The position numbers and the translations under genes are program-made. A stretch of DNA of 64,000 nucleotides from Actinobacteria bacterium HGW-Actinobacteria-1 (GTDB lineage: Bacteria > Actinomycetota > Coriobacteriia > Anaerosomatales > Anaerosomataceae), in contig PHFB01000010.1 of NCBI GenBank assembly GCA_002841355.1, positions 1 through 64,000 on the forward strand, in the 5' to 3' direction. The notes beneath the pieces are model-generated. The model was not told the origin of the DNA, ran no database searches, and was given only the letters and a program-made list of their open reading frames with translations. Every line of letters starts with the position of its first letter. The stretch's first letter is position 1. Shown here piece by piece: positions 19,075 through 29,760 of this stretch.

Positions 19075-19390
19075 GAAACCCCTCCTCCTGTGCTGACCTC
19101 CGTGCGGCGCCCAGCTGACACCGCCGCTATCGTTCTCTGCACGGTACCGGCGCCGTGTTTCGCGTTCATTTCAGGAGCGTGTCTGGCGTGGGAAGGTTTT
19201 CCGGCATGTTTCATGTGCAAAGAGGATCTGAGTGCAGACCATCTCTCGTTCGTGTCTTCACAAACGGCGGTCTAGACAACACCAATGGCGGGAGCTACGC
19301 GGGCGCTGTTGGAAGCGTCTGTCACGAGTCGTACGTTGAGCGTAAGTGAATCAGGGCTGCGGATGCCCTGTACGAGTCGAAGGGGGATCG
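19075..19390. other. Intergenic region between divergent amt and surface-protein genes
   Basis: About 316 bp without a credible gene. It must hold the promoters of amt (leftward) and the CWB2 protein (rightward). I see no clear -35/-10 pair, no sigma-54 site in either direction and no strong hairpin. Its base composition is somewhat less GC-rich than the flanking coding DNA. Confidence 0.5.
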
Positions 19391-21457
19391 ATGCGTACAA
19401 AACGTTTGGTAGCGCTCGTAGTGCTCGTGGCGATGGTGATCGCCGTAACGCCGATTGCGACCGGGGGAGCCGCTCCGGTATTGGGGGAGGCGTTCCCAGT
19501 CTGCACGGCCGATTACGGTCAGGTCCAACCCGATATCGACTACCCGTGGATCGTCTGGAAGGACGAACGGGAGAGTACTAGCAGGGACGACACCGACATC
19601 TACGCGTACAATTTCCAGACTGGCGAGGAGTCGGTGGTGTGCACCGCCGCGGGTGAGCAGTCGAACCCAAGCGTGTCGGGCGATTGGGTCGTGTACTCTG
19701 ACGACCGCGCTGACGACGGCTACTGTGACATCTACGCGTACAACCTGGTCACGAAAGAGGAGCGGCTTGTCGCAGGTGGTGGCAATATCTACCGCGGCAA
19801 CCCGGCCATCGACGGTGACATCATCGTTCACAACTACTGGGACAACACGGATTCAGCGCACTACGGTGACATCTGGGCGTACGACCTATCGACTGACGAG
19901 GGATGGGAACTTTGCGGACTCCCCGGCCAGCAGCGTGAAGCGGAAATCGCCGATGGTTGGGCTGTGTGGCGGGATGAGCGGGCGCCGGGGTACTCCATCG
20001 GGGGCTATGACTTCGCCGGCAGCGAAGTGACGACCATAGCGCAGAGCTACTACAACGCCGCGGATGACTACGCCTACTACACGGATCCCTCCACCGATGG
20101 AGGACTCGTAGTTGCGGAGAAGCACGGGGTCTGGGGCGAGGACTCCAGCAGCCGGACAGCCATTGTGCTCATCGACACTGAGACGATGGAGGAAGTCATC
20201 ATCTCCCAGGAGACGCAGGAGGGCGATCGCAGGCATCCGGTCATCAGTGACGGCTTCGTGACATGGCATGATTCCCGCGTTGGCGTGTACGAGGTCTACT
20301 GCTATGACATCGTTGCCGAGAAGGAGGCCTGCATCGTGCCTGCTGTCTGGGACGAAGCGGCTGGGGACGGAGGCGAGTGGGTCTCCTGGGCCGGTCGTAC
20401 GACCACCGGCGATGGCATCGTCGCATGGCACGATCATCGGGTCGAAGACCCAGCCGTGAACGAGGACGCCACCGGCTACGACGACCTGTACGCGATGTAC
20501 CTGCACCCGCTCGAGACCGTCCAGAACCCGGTCGAAGGCGAGGACCGGTACGGCACGTCAGTGCAGGTTTCGGAGCAGACGTTCCCCGAGGGCGCCGATA
20601 CCGTAATCGTGACGACCGGCGCAAACTGGCCGGATGCGCTTGCGGCAGCATCGCTGGCTGGCGCGTACGGCGCACCAGTGCTGCTCACTCGCCCGACCGA
20701 ACTTCCCGAGGACATCGCGGCTGAGATTGAGCGCCTCGGCGCCACCGACGCGTTCATCCTTGGAAGCACGAGTGCGGTCTCGAACGCCGTGAAAGCCGAG
20801 GTCGAGGCCGTCATCGGCGGGCCGGCGACACGCCTTGGGGGCGCGAATCGCTACGAGACCGCGAACCTGATCGCGGAAGAGACCGTCGACATGCTCGGCG
20901 GAGACTGGGATGGCACGGCGTTCGTAGCGACCGGGAACAACTTCCCTGATGCGCTGGCGGCCTCGCCGCTCTCGTCGTTCACCGGGTATCCGATCTTCCT
21001 TGCGAACGCCGACGGCATCAGCGACGAGACGCAAGCGGTCATGGACGACCTCGGCGTCGCGGATGTCTACCTCCTCGGTAGCCCGGGAGTCCTTCCGGCA
21101 GCTGCCGAGGCCCAGGTGAAGACCGCAGGTGCGATCAAGGTGACCCGCATCGCCGGTGACACGCGGTACGAGACCGCGGTCGGCGCTGCCACCTTCGGCG
21201 TCGAAGAGCTCGGAATGTCGTGGTCGCAGCTTGCGATCGCCACAGGTGAGAACTACCCGGATGCACTCTCAGCCGGTCCCGCGCAGGGGCTGAAGGGGAG
21301 CGTCATGCTGCTTACCACGCCACTCACGCTGCACGGCGCGACGGCTGCCGCAATCGAAGCGAACCAAGCCGCGATCTGGCAGGTGGACTGGGTCGGCAGC
21401 ACGGCGGCCATTAGCCAGGCTGTTCGCGACGCCGTCGAGGCCATCTTCGCCCTGTAG
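19391..21457 (+). CDS. Secreted surface protein with beta-propeller and CWB2 repeats
   Basis: A 688-residue exported protein. A signal peptide (MRTKRLVALVVLVAMVIAV) leads into about 350 residues of TolB-like beta-propeller blades, seen as repeated W-x-V/SD-x-R/DIYAYN units. Then come three cell-wall-binding-2 repeats (PF04122 type), each with an NxPDAL core (NWPDALAAASL, NFPDALAASPL, NYPDALSAGPA) and an ILG/LLGS strand. CWB2 repeats anchor proteins noncovalently to cell-wall polymers in Gram-positives. ATG 19391 has AGGGGGAT before it. The ligand or enzymatic role of the propeller is unknown. Confidence 0.88.
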   Translation: MRTKRLVALVVLVAMVIAVTPIATGGAAPVLGEAFPVCTADYGQVQPDIDYPWIVWKDERESTSRDDTDIYAYNFQTGEESVVCTAAGEQSNPSVSGDWVVYSDDRADDGYCDIYAYNLVTKEERLVAGGGNIYRGNPAIDGDIIVHNYWDNTDSAHYGDIWAYDLSTDEGWELCGLPGQQREAEIADGWAVWRDERAPGYSIGGYDFAGSEVTTIAQSYYNAADDYAYYTDPSTDGGLVVAEKHGVWGEDSSSRTAIVLIDTETMEEVIISQETQEGDRRHPVISDGFVTWHDSRVGVYEVYCYDIVAEKEACIVPAVWDEAAGDGGEWVSWAGRTTTGDGIVAWHDHRVEDPAVNEDATGYDDLYAMYLHPLETVQNPVEGEDRYGTSVQVSEQTFPEGADTVIVTTGANWPDALAAASLAGAYGAPVLLTRPTELPEDIAAEIERLGATDAFILGSTSAVSNAVKAEVEAVIGGPATRLGGANRYETANLIAEETVDMLGGDWDGTAFVATGNNFPDALAASPLSSFTGYPIFLANADGISDETQAVMDDLGVADVYLLGSPGVLPAAAEAQVKTAGAIKVTRIAGDTRYETAVGAATFGVEELGMSWSQLAIATGENYPDALSAGPAQGLKGSVMLLTTPLTLHGATAAAIEANQAAIWQVDWVGSTAAISQAVRDAVEAIFAL

Positions 21458-21482
21458 GCGCTCAAGCACCACGAAGTACGGA

Positions 21483-21512
21483 GGGGCTCCGCTTCGGCGG
21501 GGCCCCTTCTTC
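21483..21512. terminator. Intrinsic terminator after the CWB2 gene
   Basis: GGGGCTCCGC (21483-21492) pairs with GCGGGGCCCC (21497-21506) around a TTCG tetraloop, one wobble pair, followed by TTCTTC. This is a good intrinsic terminator for the upstream gene. Confidence 0.85.
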
Positions 21513-21536
21513 GTGCGTCACAAACTCGTGTGACAT

Positions 21537-21550
21537 CGAACGTGCGTTCG
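21537..21550 (+). promoter_or_regulatory. LexA (SOS) box upstream of uvrA
   Basis: CGAACGTGCGTTCG is a perfect match to the Gram-positive/actinobacterial LexA consensus CGAAC-N4-GTTCG. It lies 74 bp before the uvrA start and just upstream of a -10-like TAGAAT (21565-21570), so bound LexA would cover the -35 region. This predicts damage-inducible uvrA-uvrC expression. Confidence 0.8.
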
Positions 21551-21623
21551 CTTCCTCGCGGGGGTAGAATAGAACATTGCAGGAATTACCCTCTCGGCCC
21601 GCACAGGAAGGTTCACTCTCACA

Positions 21624-24482
21624 ATGTCTCTCGACCGCATCTCCATCCGTGGCGCGCGCGAACACAACCTCAAAGGTTTTGACCTTGAGCTTCCACGTGA
21701 CCGCCTCGTCGTCATAACCGGGCTCTCCGGCTCCGGTAAGTCCTCGCTCGCCTTCGACACCATCTACGCGGAGGGGCAGCGCCGCTACGTCGAGTCCCTC
21801 TCGGCATATGCGCGGCAGTTCCTCGGGCAGATGGACAAGCCTGATGTCGATCACATCGAAGGGCTCTCGCCGGCAGTCTCCATCGACCAGAAGACGACGT
21901 CGCGCAACCCGCGCTCCACGGTGGGTACCGTCACCGAGATCTACGACTACCTCCGGCTCCTGTTCGCACGCATCGGCGTACCGCACTGTCCGATCTGCGG
22001 CAAGCGCATTGAGAAGCAGAGCGCCGAGCAGATCGTCGACGCGATCCTTGCGCTGGGCGAGGGAACCAAGTTCCAGGTGCTCGCGCCGGTCGTGAAGGGC
22101 CGCAAGGGCGAGTTCGGGAAGCTCTTCGAGGAGCTTCGCGCCGAGGGGTTCACGCGCGTTCGCGTAGACACCGAGGTCCGCACGCTTGATGAAGAGATCA
22201 AGCTCGACAAGAAGTTCAAGCACACGATCGAGGTCGTGGTGGACCGACTCGTCCTCAAGGAAGGCGTGCGGACCCGCCTTGCCGAGAGCGTCGACATGGC
22301 GCTCAAGCTCGCAACGGGCACGCTCACGGTCGCGGTCACCGACGGCGAGGAACTCGTGTTCTCGCAGGCGCTCGCGTGTCCCGATCACGGCGTCTCGATG
22401 GATGAGCTCGCCCCGCGCGACTTCTCATTCAACGCGCCGTACGGTGCGTGTCCCGAGTGCGCCGGTCTCGGCAGCCGGCTCGAAGCCGATCCCGAGCTCG
22501 TGGTGCCGGATCCCGACAGGACGCTTGCCGAGGGCGCGATCAAGCCGTTCTCGGGCAACCTGAACTACTATCCGCAGCTTGTTGAAGCGGCGGCGAAGCA
22601 CCTCGGCGCGGATATCGACACGCCATGGAAGGAACTGCCCAAGAAGGTGCAGGACGCGCTCCTGAACGGCCTGGGTGACGAGCGCATTCGGATCGACTAC
22701 ATCACGCGCGACGGTCGCGAGACGTACTGGTACACCAAGTACGAGGGCGCGCTGCACTCGGTCATGCGCCGGTACGACGAATCGGAATCCGAGCAGGTCA
22801 AGGACAAGCTTCAGGAGTACATGGCGCTCATCCCGTGCAAGAGTTGTCACGGTGCACGTCTCAAGCCGGAGATCCTCGCGGTCACCATCGGCGGCAAGAA
22901 CATCCACGATGTCACGGAGCTGTCTGCTCAGGACTCGCTCACGTACTTCGAGGGTCTCGACCTCACCGATCGCGAGCGCCAGATCGGCGACCGTGTCATC
23001 AAGGAGATCCTCGAGCGCCTGCGATTCCTGGTGGACGTCGGACTCGACTACCTCACGCTCGGGCGCACTGCTGCCACGCTCTCCGGTGGCGAGGCACAAC
23101 GCATACGACTCGCCACGCAGATCGGGAGCGGCCTCATGGGCGTGCTCTACATCCTCGACGAGCCGTCCATCGGCCTTCATCAACGCGACAACGCGCGCCT
23201 GATCGGCACGATGGAGCGTCTGCGCGAACTGGGCAACACCGTGATCGTGGTCGAGCACGACGAGGAGACCATCCGCGCAGCGGACCACGTCGTCGACATG
23301 GGCCCGGGAGCGGGGGAGCACGGTGGCGAGATCGTCTGCCAGGGAACACCCGAGGACATCCTCGCGTGCGAGGACTCGCTCACGGGCGCGTACCTCTCGG
23401 GCAGGAAGAGCATTCCGGTGCCCGAGACACGCCGTCCCGCCGAGCGGGGCAGCGTGAAGATACTGGGCGCCGCCGAGCACAACCTCAAGGGTATCGACGT
23501 CGAGATCCCGCTGGGCAATCTCGTGTTGGTCACCGGCGTGAGCGGATCGGGCAAGAGCTCGCTTGTTGCCGACACGCTCGGCCCGGCGCTCAGCAACGCC
23601 GTGTACCGCACGCGGCACCGTACCGGGAAGCACGGCAAGATCGAGGGACTCGGTGCCATCGACAAGGTCATCGCCATCGACCAGTCGCCGATCGGTCGCA
23701 CACCGCGCTCGAACCCGGCGACGTACACCGGACTCTGGGACGACGTGCGGTCGCTCTTCGCGTCAACGCCCGAGGCGAAGGCTCGCGGCTACGCGCCGGG
23801 CCGCTTCTCCTTCAACGTGCATGGCGGTCGCTGCGAGTCGTGCAAGGGCGATGGCCAGATCAAGATCGAGATGCACTTCCTGCCGGACATCTACGTGCCG
23901 TGTGAGGTGTGCAAGGGCAACCGGTACAACCGAGAGACCCTGCAGGTCACGTACCGAGGCAAGAACGTGAGCGAGATCCTCTCGATGTCCGTGGAGGAGG
24001 CGCTCAGCTTCTTCGAGAACATCCCGCCGATTCGGCGCAAGCTGCAGACGCTCTTCGATGTGGGTCTCGGCTATGTGAAACTCGGTCAGCCGGCGACTAC
24101 GCTCTCCGGCGGTGAGGCGCAGCGCGTGAAGCTCGCCAGCGAGCTGCAGCGCCGGAGCACGGGACGCACCTTCTACATCCTCGACGAGCCGACGACCGGC
24201 CTGCACTTCGACGACGTGCGCCAGCTTCTGGCGGTGCTGCAGCGTCTCGTCGACGCGGGCAACACGGTCCTTGTCATCGAGCATAACCTGGACGTCATCA
24301 AGAACGCCGACCACATCATCGACCTCGGACCCGAGGGCGGCGACCGTGGCGGCGAGATCATCGTCACCGGCACGCCAGAGCAGGTGGCCGCCGAGCCCCG
24401 CTCGCATACAGGCAGGTTCCTGAAGCCGGTGCTCGAAGGACGCGGCGCCACCGTGCAGCCGGAGGTCGGGCAACAGCCATGA
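21624..24482 (+). CDS. uvrA: Excinuclease ABC subunit A
   Basis: Damage-recognition ATPase of nucleotide excision repair. It has two ABC ATPase halves, each with a Walker A (GLSGSGKSS near residue 34 and GVSGSGKSS in the second half), a split insertion, a signature LSGGEAQR and Walker B ILDEP. Zinc-module cysteines are seen in CPICG, CPECAG and CESC...CEVC. At 952 residues it is full length. ATG 21624 has AGGAAGG upstream. Its TGA overlaps the uvrC ATG, and the promoter carries a LexA box. Confidence 0.98.
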   Translation: MSLDRISIRGAREHNLKGFDLELPRDRLVVITGLSGSGKSSLAFDTIYAEGQRRYVESLSAYARQFLGQMDKPDVDHIEGLSPAVSIDQKTTSRNPRSTVGTVTEIYDYLRLLFARIGVPHCPICGKRIEKQSAEQIVDAILALGEGTKFQVLAPVVKGRKGEFGKLFEELRAEGFTRVRVDTEVRTLDEEIKLDKKFKHTIEVVVDRLVLKEGVRTRLAESVDMALKLATGTLTVAVTDGEELVFSQALACPDHGVSMDELAPRDFSFNAPYGACPECAGLGSRLEADPELVVPDPDRTLAEGAIKPFSGNLNYYPQLVEAAAKHLGADIDTPWKELPKKVQDALLNGLGDERIRIDYITRDGRETYWYTKYEGALHSVMRRYDESESEQVKDKLQEYMALIPCKSCHGARLKPEILAVTIGGKNIHDVTELSAQDSLTYFEGLDLTDRERQIGDRVIKEILERLRFLVDVGLDYLTLGRTAATLSGGEAQRIRLATQIGSGLMGVLYILDEPSIGLHQRDNARLIGTMERLRELGNTVIVVEHDEETIRAADHVVDMGPGAGEHGGEIVCQGTPEDILACEDSLTGAYLSGRKSIPVPETRRPAERGSVKILGAAEHNLKGIDVEIPLGNLVLVTGVSGSGKSSLVADTLGPALSNAVYRTRHRTGKHGKIEGLGAIDKVIAIDQSPIGRTPRSNPATYTGLWDDVRSLFASTPEAKARGYAPGRFSFNVHGGRCESCKGDGQIKIEMHFLPDIYVPCEVCKGNRYNRETLQVTYRGKNVSEILSMSVEEALSFFENIPPIRRKLQTLFDVGLGYVKLGQPATTLSGGEAQRVKLASELQRRSTGRTFYILDEPTTGLHFDDVRQLLAVLQRLVDAGNTVLVIEHNLDVIKNADHIIDLGPEGGDRGGEIIVTGTPEQVAAEPRSHTGRFLKPVLEGRGATVQPEVGQQP

Positions 24483-26353
24483 CGCTCGACGCCTCAGGCG
24501 CTTCGCTTCCCGGGGTTCCAGACAGCCCCGGCGTCTACCTGTGGAAAGGCGCCGGTGGCGAGGTGCTCTACGTCGGCAAGGCGAAGTCGCTTCGCAAGCG
24601 CATGCGACAGTATGTGAGCGGGCACGACGACCGCGAGAAGATCCCGATGATGATGGAGCATGTCGCGAGCTACGACTACGTCGTCACCGACAACGAGGTC
24701 GAGTCGCTCATCCTTGAGGCGAATCTCATCAAGCAGTTCGATCCGCCGTTCAACGTGGACTACCGCGACGGTAAGACGTACCCGTACATCGCACTTACGA
24801 CGGGTGACCCGTTCCCGGCGATCAAGTACACGCGCGAGCGGCATCGCCCGGGCACGCGGTACTTCGGCCCGTATACCGATGCCCGCGGTGCGCGCGAGAC
24901 GATTGAAGTGGTTCGCCGCGTGTACCCGATCTGCCGGGCTACGTGCGTCGAGTGGAAGCGTCTCACCGCGAAGGGTGGCGAGCCCACCGGCAAGCCGTGC
25001 TTCGACTATCACGTGGGCAAAGGACCGGGACCGTGCGTGGGCGCCATCACACCCGAGGAGTACGCCGAGCGGGTCAACGACGTCTCGGCGTTCCTTGAGG
25101 GACGACGCGGCGGCATAGCGAGCGACCTCGAGCGTGCGATGCGCGCAGCGTCGGCCGACCTCGACTACGAACGCGCTGCCCGGCTCCGCAACTCGCTCGA
25201 CGCGGTTCGAAGCGTTCTCGAGAAGCAGAAGGTCGTCTCGGACCGGCCGCTCGACATGGACGTCATCGGCGTGGAGCGCGAGGAGACCATCGCCGGCGTG
25301 CACGTCTTCCTGGTGCGCGAGGGGCGCGTGCTCGCGGGCAACGAGTTCGTGCTCGACAAGGGGCTCGACGTGCCGGAGTCCGAGCTCATCGAAGGCTTCC
25401 TGTTGCGCTACTACGGCGAGACGTCGTATGTCCCGAAGGAGATCATCGTCCCGATGCTGCCCGAGGAGCCCGAGGTGGCCGAGGAGTGGCTGTCGCGTCT
25501 TCGCGGCACGCGGGCCCGACTGTCGGTGCCGCAGCGCGGCGAGAAGCGGGCGCTCTCCGAGCTCGCATGCACGAACGCCCGGCACACGCTGGCGCGCTAC
25601 AAGCACCGCACGCGCTACGACGAGGAGCGCCTGAACCGCGCGCTGCTCGAACTTGAGAGCGCGCTTGCGCTGCCGGCGCCGCCGCTCAGGATCGAGTGCT
25701 ACGACATTTCCACCTTGCACGGGCGCTTCTCGGTGGGGTCGATGGTCGTGTTCTCGGGAGGACGCGCCGACAGGGCATCGTACCGCCGCTTCAAAGTGCG
25801 GCTCGACTCGGCCGAGGCGAACGACTTCGCGATGATGCAAGAGGTGCTGTCGCGGCGCTTCGCTCGGGACGCTGCGGGGGACTCGCGCTTCGGGTCTCGG
25901 CCCGACCTTATCGTCATCGACGGCGGAAAGCCGCAGCTCACGGCTGCCACCGCGGTTGCCGCCGAGCTTGGCATCACCGTGCCGATCGTGTCGCTCGCGA
26001 AGCGCGAGGAGGAGCTCTACGTGCCCGAGTGGGAGGAGCCGGTAACCCTACCGGCGGGCTCGTCGTCGCTCTATCTCGTGAAGCGGCTGCGGGACGAGGC
26101 ACACCGTTTCGCGATCGAGTACCACCGCACGATCCGCGACAAGGCGATGACCGTCTCGGCGCTCGACGATATCCCGGGCGTCGGCCCCAAGCGGCGCAAA
26201 GCGCTCATCAAGGCGTTCGGCTCGGTGCGCAAGCTTCGCTCGGCCACGGCCGAGGAGATCGCAGCGGTTCCGGGCATTCCCGCTGAACTCGCGCGCGACA
26301 TCGTCCGCTTTGTGTCACCATTGGCCGAGGAGGACGCCTCGGCGTCCGAGTGA
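24479..26353 (+). CDS. uvrC: Excinuclease ABC subunit C
   Basis: Makes both incisions around the lesion. In order: the GIY-YIG nuclease (PGVYLWKG...[13 protein letters not shown]) at residues 15-95, a UVR motif ([17 protein letters not shown]) near residue 220 for UvrB, the RNase H-like nuclease in the middle ([11 protein letters not shown] and VIDGGKPQL), and C-terminal helix-hairpin-helix repeats ([18 protein letters not shown]). 624 residues. The ATGA overlap with uvrA indicates translational coupling and the same SOS control. Confidence 0.97.
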   Translation: MTLDASGASLPGVPDSPGVYLWKGAGGEVLYVGKAKSLRKRMRQYVSGHDDREKIPMMMEHVASYDYVVTDNEVESLILEANLIKQFDPPFNVDYRDGKTYPYIALTTGDPFPAIKYTRERHRPGTRYFGPYTDARGARETIEVVRRVYPICRATCVEWKRLTAKGGEPTGKPCFDYHVGKGPGPCVGAITPEEYAERVNDVSAFLEGRRGGIASDLERAMRAASADLDYERAARLRNSLDAVRSVLEKQKVVSDRPLDMDVIGVEREETIAGVHVFLVREGRVLAGNEFVLDKGLDVPESELIEGFLLRYYGETSYVPKEIIVPMLPEEPEVAEEWLSRLRGTRARLSVPQRGEKRALSELACTNARHTLARYKHRTRYDEERLNRALLELESALALPAPPLRIECYDISTLHGRFSVGSMVVFSGGRADRASYRRFKVRLDSAEANDFAMMQEVLSRRFARDAAGDSRFGSRPDLIVIDGGKPQLTAATAVAAELGITVPIVSLAKREEELYVPEWEEPVTLPAGSSSLYLVKRLRDEAHRFAIEYHRTIRDKAMTVSALDDIPGVGPKRRKALIKAFGSVRKLRSATAEEIAAVPGIPAELARDIVRFVSPLAEEDASASE

Positions 26354-26375
26354 CGCGTGCGACCTGGGGGAGCGG

Positions 26376-29342
26376 ATGTACGAGCGGGAATGGTCTGAGC
26401 TCGGGAAGGTGGACTTCTTCCTTGAGCACCTTGCACGCGCGGTCGAGCGAGGGGAAGTCCCGCGTTCGTCATACGACTCAATCGCACCGCGCTATCTTGA
26501 GCGCCGAGCCGACCTTGCAGCGGTACTGGAGCGAGGAGCGGCGCGGGCGCCAGTTGCGAGTGCTCCTGCGGGCGCGCCGGACGTGACCGTTTCCACGCAG
26601 GTGCTGCCAGTGGCGCCGACACCGGTCGAGAGACCATCAGTCTCGGGTATGCCGATTCCGGGTGTGCCTGTTCCCGTGGCGCCCTCGCGAACTCCTCTCA
26701 GCTGGACGACTGTCCTCATCGCCACTGGTGCCTTGCTTGTCATCGTGGCGGCCGCGGTCTTTGCTATCGCCGCCTGGCAGCTGGTGAGTCCGGTACTTCG
26801 CTTCTTGTTCCTCGGCGCACTCACCTTCGGCTTCTACGTGGCGGGCGAGCGCGTACGCTCCAAGCTGGATCTGTCGACCGGCGGAGTCGCGCTTACTGTC
26901 GTCGGTTCAGCGATGCTGCTCTTTGACGGCTGGATTCTGATCGACGGCTACCAGCTCACCGGGCCGTTGCCGTTTGCCGGTTGGTTCCTGTTGTGCTCGG
27001 TCGTTTACTGGCTCACCGAGCTACGGCTGCGGAGCAGATTCTTCGGTATCACCGGTGCTGCAGCCCAGATCGCGTGGTGGTGGCTACTCGGCGAGGGTCT
27101 CGGATGGGCGGTCGAGCCGCGCCTCGCGGCGATCTCGGTCGTGCTTGCGATATGGGCGATCGTTGCTCGAGGCGTGGACGAAGATTCGCCGTTTGCTTCG
27201 CTCGCAGGCATGTTGCGTCTGGCAGCGCCGATCGGCGCGGTGGCTATCGTGTGGGCCTTTATGGCGCAGTTCGGTGGCGGCGACGCGACCGCATTCGTTT
27301 CGGCGACCCTCGTGGGAATCTCGGTCTCGGTGATCGTTGATGCGCTCGATTTGCCGGGGGTCAGTGGCGCTTTCGGCTATCTGCCCTTGATGCTGCTCGC
27401 CGGCGGCCACGTCCCGAGCGAGTGGTGGCAGGTCGTGCTGTTCGGCGGGCTTGGCGTGACGCATATCGGAATCGAGCTCCGTCGCGGTCGCGGCGCCTAT
27501 GGAGTCCTTGGATTGCTGTGGACCGCAATCGCGCTGTTCGCGCTCGGTGGCGCACTCGATCTCAGCGATCGAATGCTCGTCGCGCTCTTCATCGCCCTCG
27601 CGTTGGTCTGGTCCGGAATCGCATTCAGCATGCGACGCATGAAGATCGCCGAGGAGTACCGCGCCGAGCGGGTGCGCGTCATGGCGCTCACGTTCGAGTT
27701 CGGCGGTTGGACGCTTCTGGCAGGCGCGTCTATCGCGACGTTGTTCGTGACGCGTGCGTTCCCGGTAGTCGGTCTTGCGGCGACCCTCTCGGACGCTGTT
27801 CTCGTATTGTTTGCGGCTGCTGCCATTCTCGGCGCGTCGGTACTGCATCGCCGACCTGCCGTAGTGGGCGCGATGATTGTCTCGCTCTACGGCTTGTGGA
27901 TTCTTCTCGATGTTGCGGCACCAGCACTTCGTGCGCCGCTGCGGGCTATCTGGCTGATCGTTGCGACCGGAGCGTGGTACCTCGCCGCGAATGTACTCGA
28001 GCGGGTGACCGGCGCCGAGCGCGCTCTCACACGGATGGCTGCTCGGTTGTCCGTCGCGCTGCTGTTCATGACGGCGGTCTTACTGGACGCATGGTACGTC
28101 GGGCTTCCAACCTGGCAGAGCGCTGCGCTTCTTGGTGCGCTCGCCATGTGGTTCCTGGCTGACGGTCTGCTCGATCGTACGGCCGTCTACTTCGGGGTGG
28201 CAGGAGCGGCAGCGGTTGCCGCCATCGCGATGTGGGGTGGTTGGCACGCGGACGGCGGCTTCGCCGCGATGGTCGGTTCGCTTGCTGCGCTCGGCATCGC
28301 CGCAGTAGGTTTGCTCGTACGCCGCGTTCGCGGCCTGGCGGTTTGGGCGCCCTGGGCAGCCGTCGCCGTCGCAGTCGTCGTCGCTCCCGTCGCGTGGTCA
28401 GACGCCGGTGCGCTTGCGTTCGGCCTGGCCGCGTGTGCAGCAGCAGCGTCTGTCGCAGCCTTCTCGAGCGGTTGGATCGAAGGCGTGCTCATCGCGGGTG
28501 TGCTGGCCGCGTCGGCGATGCTCGCCGCGCTTGCGAACGCCAACGTCACCGCCTGGTCGACCACCGGCGCCATGATTGCTCTTGCGGCGGTGATGCTCCT
28601 GCCATCGTTCGTCCTGGACACCGATGAGAAGTCGGTCGTCGGCAGGACGGTGCGCGCGCTCTGTGCTGCAGGTGCGATCAGTATCGTCATGCTGGTAGCC
28701 GTGGGAATCGGTGCTCGCGATTTGTGGTATGACGTCCCGGCGTGGATGGCGCTCGACAGGAATGCTCTCGCTGTCTCGGTTGCCACGCTCGGTGCATATG
28801 TACTCGGCGCATCGGTCGCGCACGATCTTGAGAACGGGCTCTTCGTTGGCGTGTTCTTCCTGCTCAGCGCGTACTGGCTGAAGCTTGGGGATCTCGACCG
28901 GCCGCCGATCGAGTACTTCACGGTGCCTGCAAGCGTGTACGTCGCCTGGTGCGGCTATCGTTGGGCGCGACTGCATCCTTCTCGGCCGTTCCCGGTACTC
29001 TGCGATGTCGGTGCCGCCGCACTGTTGCTCATGCCTTCGGCGTACGCGCTGAACGCCATAGGGATTAGCGCTGCACTCGCGTGGCAGCACACGCTATGGG
29101 GAATCGGCCTGGCAATCGCGGGTATCGCACTTGGCGTTGTCCTGCGGGTACGCGTCTACTTCCTCGGAAGCGTGTTCGCGCTCATCTACATTGCTTTCGT
29201 CCGTACCTGGACATACCTGGTGGAGTACTGGTGGGTCGTGCTGGGAGTGGTCGGCATCGGAATGATCATCGTTGCGCTTGCACGTGAACTCCGGCGACAG
29301 ATGGTCACCGGTGTGCGGGATGTACTGGAAGGCTGGCGGTAA
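26376..29342 (+). CDS. Very large polytopic membrane protein of unknown function
   Basis: A 988-residue protein. The first ~100 residues are soluble (MYEREWSELGKVDFFLEHLARAVERGEV, helical, then a Pro/Val-rich linker). The rest is almost continuous hydrophobic helix, which I estimate at 25 to 30 transmembrane segments. The architecture recalls the actinobacterial SCO7613-type/DUF2157-like membrane proteins, but I cannot confirm the family. Unlike transporters it shows few charged residues inside helices. ATG 26376 is used because TGGGGGAG lies just upstream; an earlier in-frame start overlaps uvrC. Possibly cotranscribed with the uvr operon, 22 bp away. Confidence 0.8.
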   Translation: MYEREWSELGKVDFFLEHLARAVERGEVPRSSYDSIAPRYLERRADLAAVLERGAARAPVASAPAGAPDVTVSTQVLPVAPTPVERPSVSGMPIPGVPVPVAPSRTPLSWTTVLIATGALLVIVAAAVFAIAAWQLVSPVLRFLFLGALTFGFYVAGERVRSKLDLSTGGVALTVVGSAMLLFDGWILIDGYQLTGPLPFAGWFLLCSVVYWLTELRLRSRFFGITGAAAQIAWWWLLGEGLGWAVEPRLAAISVVLAIWAIVARGVDEDSPFASLAGMLRLAAPIGAVAIVWAFMAQFGGGDATAFVSATLVGISVSVIVDALDLPGVSGAFGYLPLMLLAGGHVPSEWWQVVLFGGLGVTHIGIELRRGRGAYGVLGLLWTAIALFALGGALDLSDRMLVALFIALALVWSGIAFSMRRMKIAEEYRAERVRVMALTFEFGGWTLLAGASIATLFVTRAFPVVGLAATLSDAVLVLFAAAAILGASVLHRRPAVVGAMIVSLYGLWILLDVAAPALRAPLRAIWLIVATGAWYLAANVLERVTGAERALTRMAARLSVALLFMTAVLLDAWYVGLPTWQSAALLGALAMWFLADGLLDRTAVYFGVAGAAAVAAIAMWGGWHADGGFAAMVGSLAALGIAAVGLLVRRVRGLAVWAPWAAVAVAVVVAPVAWSDAGALAFGLAACAAAASVAAFSSGWIEGVLIAGVLAASAMLAALANANVTAWSTTGAMIALAAVMLLPSFVLDTDEKSVVGRTVRALCAAGAISIVMLVAVGIGARDLWYDVPAWMALDRNALAVSVATLGAYVLGASVAHDLENGLFVGVFFLLSAYWLKLGDLDRPPIEYFTVPASVYVAWCGYRWARLHPSRPFPVLCDVGAAALLLMPSAYALNAIGISAALAWQHTLWGIGLAIAGIALGVVLRVRVYFLGSVFALIYIAFVRTWTYLVEYWWVVLGVVGIGMIIVALARELRRQMVTGVRDVLEGWR

Positions 29343-29397
29343 GCTCGCTGCTATACTTGAACGAGCCAGCTACCGACTCACCCCCCGGGAGGACGCG

Positions 29398-29760
29398 ATG
29401 AAGTTCATCCTGCGTATGCTTGTATCAGCGGCGGCGCTCTTTGGTGTGGCATACCTCACCGGTGGCGCACTTCTGCAAGTCGACACGTTCTGGCCGGCTG
29501 CGGTGATCGCGGCCGTGGTCCTCGCCGTAGTGAACGCGCTGATCAAACCGATCGTTCACTTCCTGGCGTTTCCGGTGACCGTGCTCAGCCTCGGGCTGTT
29601 CTCGCTCGTGATCAGCGCGCTCATGCTCTACATCGTTGCCGCCGTGGTGCCCGGTATCGAAACGACTGGCTTCCTCCAGACCGTCGTCGCGAGCATCATC
29701 ATCTCGATCGTCAGCTCGATCGGCGGCAAGCTTGTGGATCCGGAGTCCGACCGTGGCTGA
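29398..29760 (+). CDS. Phage-holin-4 family (DUF360) membrane protein
   Basis: A 120-residue protein with four hydrophobic helices, matching the bacterial family named after mycobacteriophage holin 4 (PF04020 type). The ALIKPIVHFLAFPVTVLSLGLFSLVI segment is the family hallmark. Its function in chromosomes is unknown; despite the name there are no phage genes nearby. GGGAGG sits before ATG 29398, and a TATACT at 29352-29357 could be its -10 element. The stop overlaps the rapZ start, tying it to the rapZ-yvcK-whiA operon. Confidence 0.85.
   Translation: MKFILRMLVSAAALFGVAYLTGGALLQVDTFWPAAVIAAVVLAVVNALIKPIVHFLAFPVTVLSLGLFSLVISALMLYIVAAVVPGIETTGFLQTVVASIIISIVSSIGGKLVDPESDRG

Noticed and set aside
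21555-21571. CGGGGGTAGAAT before uvrA as a fourth CsoR-type operator
   Set aside because: Only one half (GGGGTA) is present; there is no ATACCCC arm.
29398-29760. Holin-like gene as a sign of a prophage
   Set aside because: No phage genes, integrase or att-like repeats nearby; the family is common on chromosomes and the gene overlaps rapZ.
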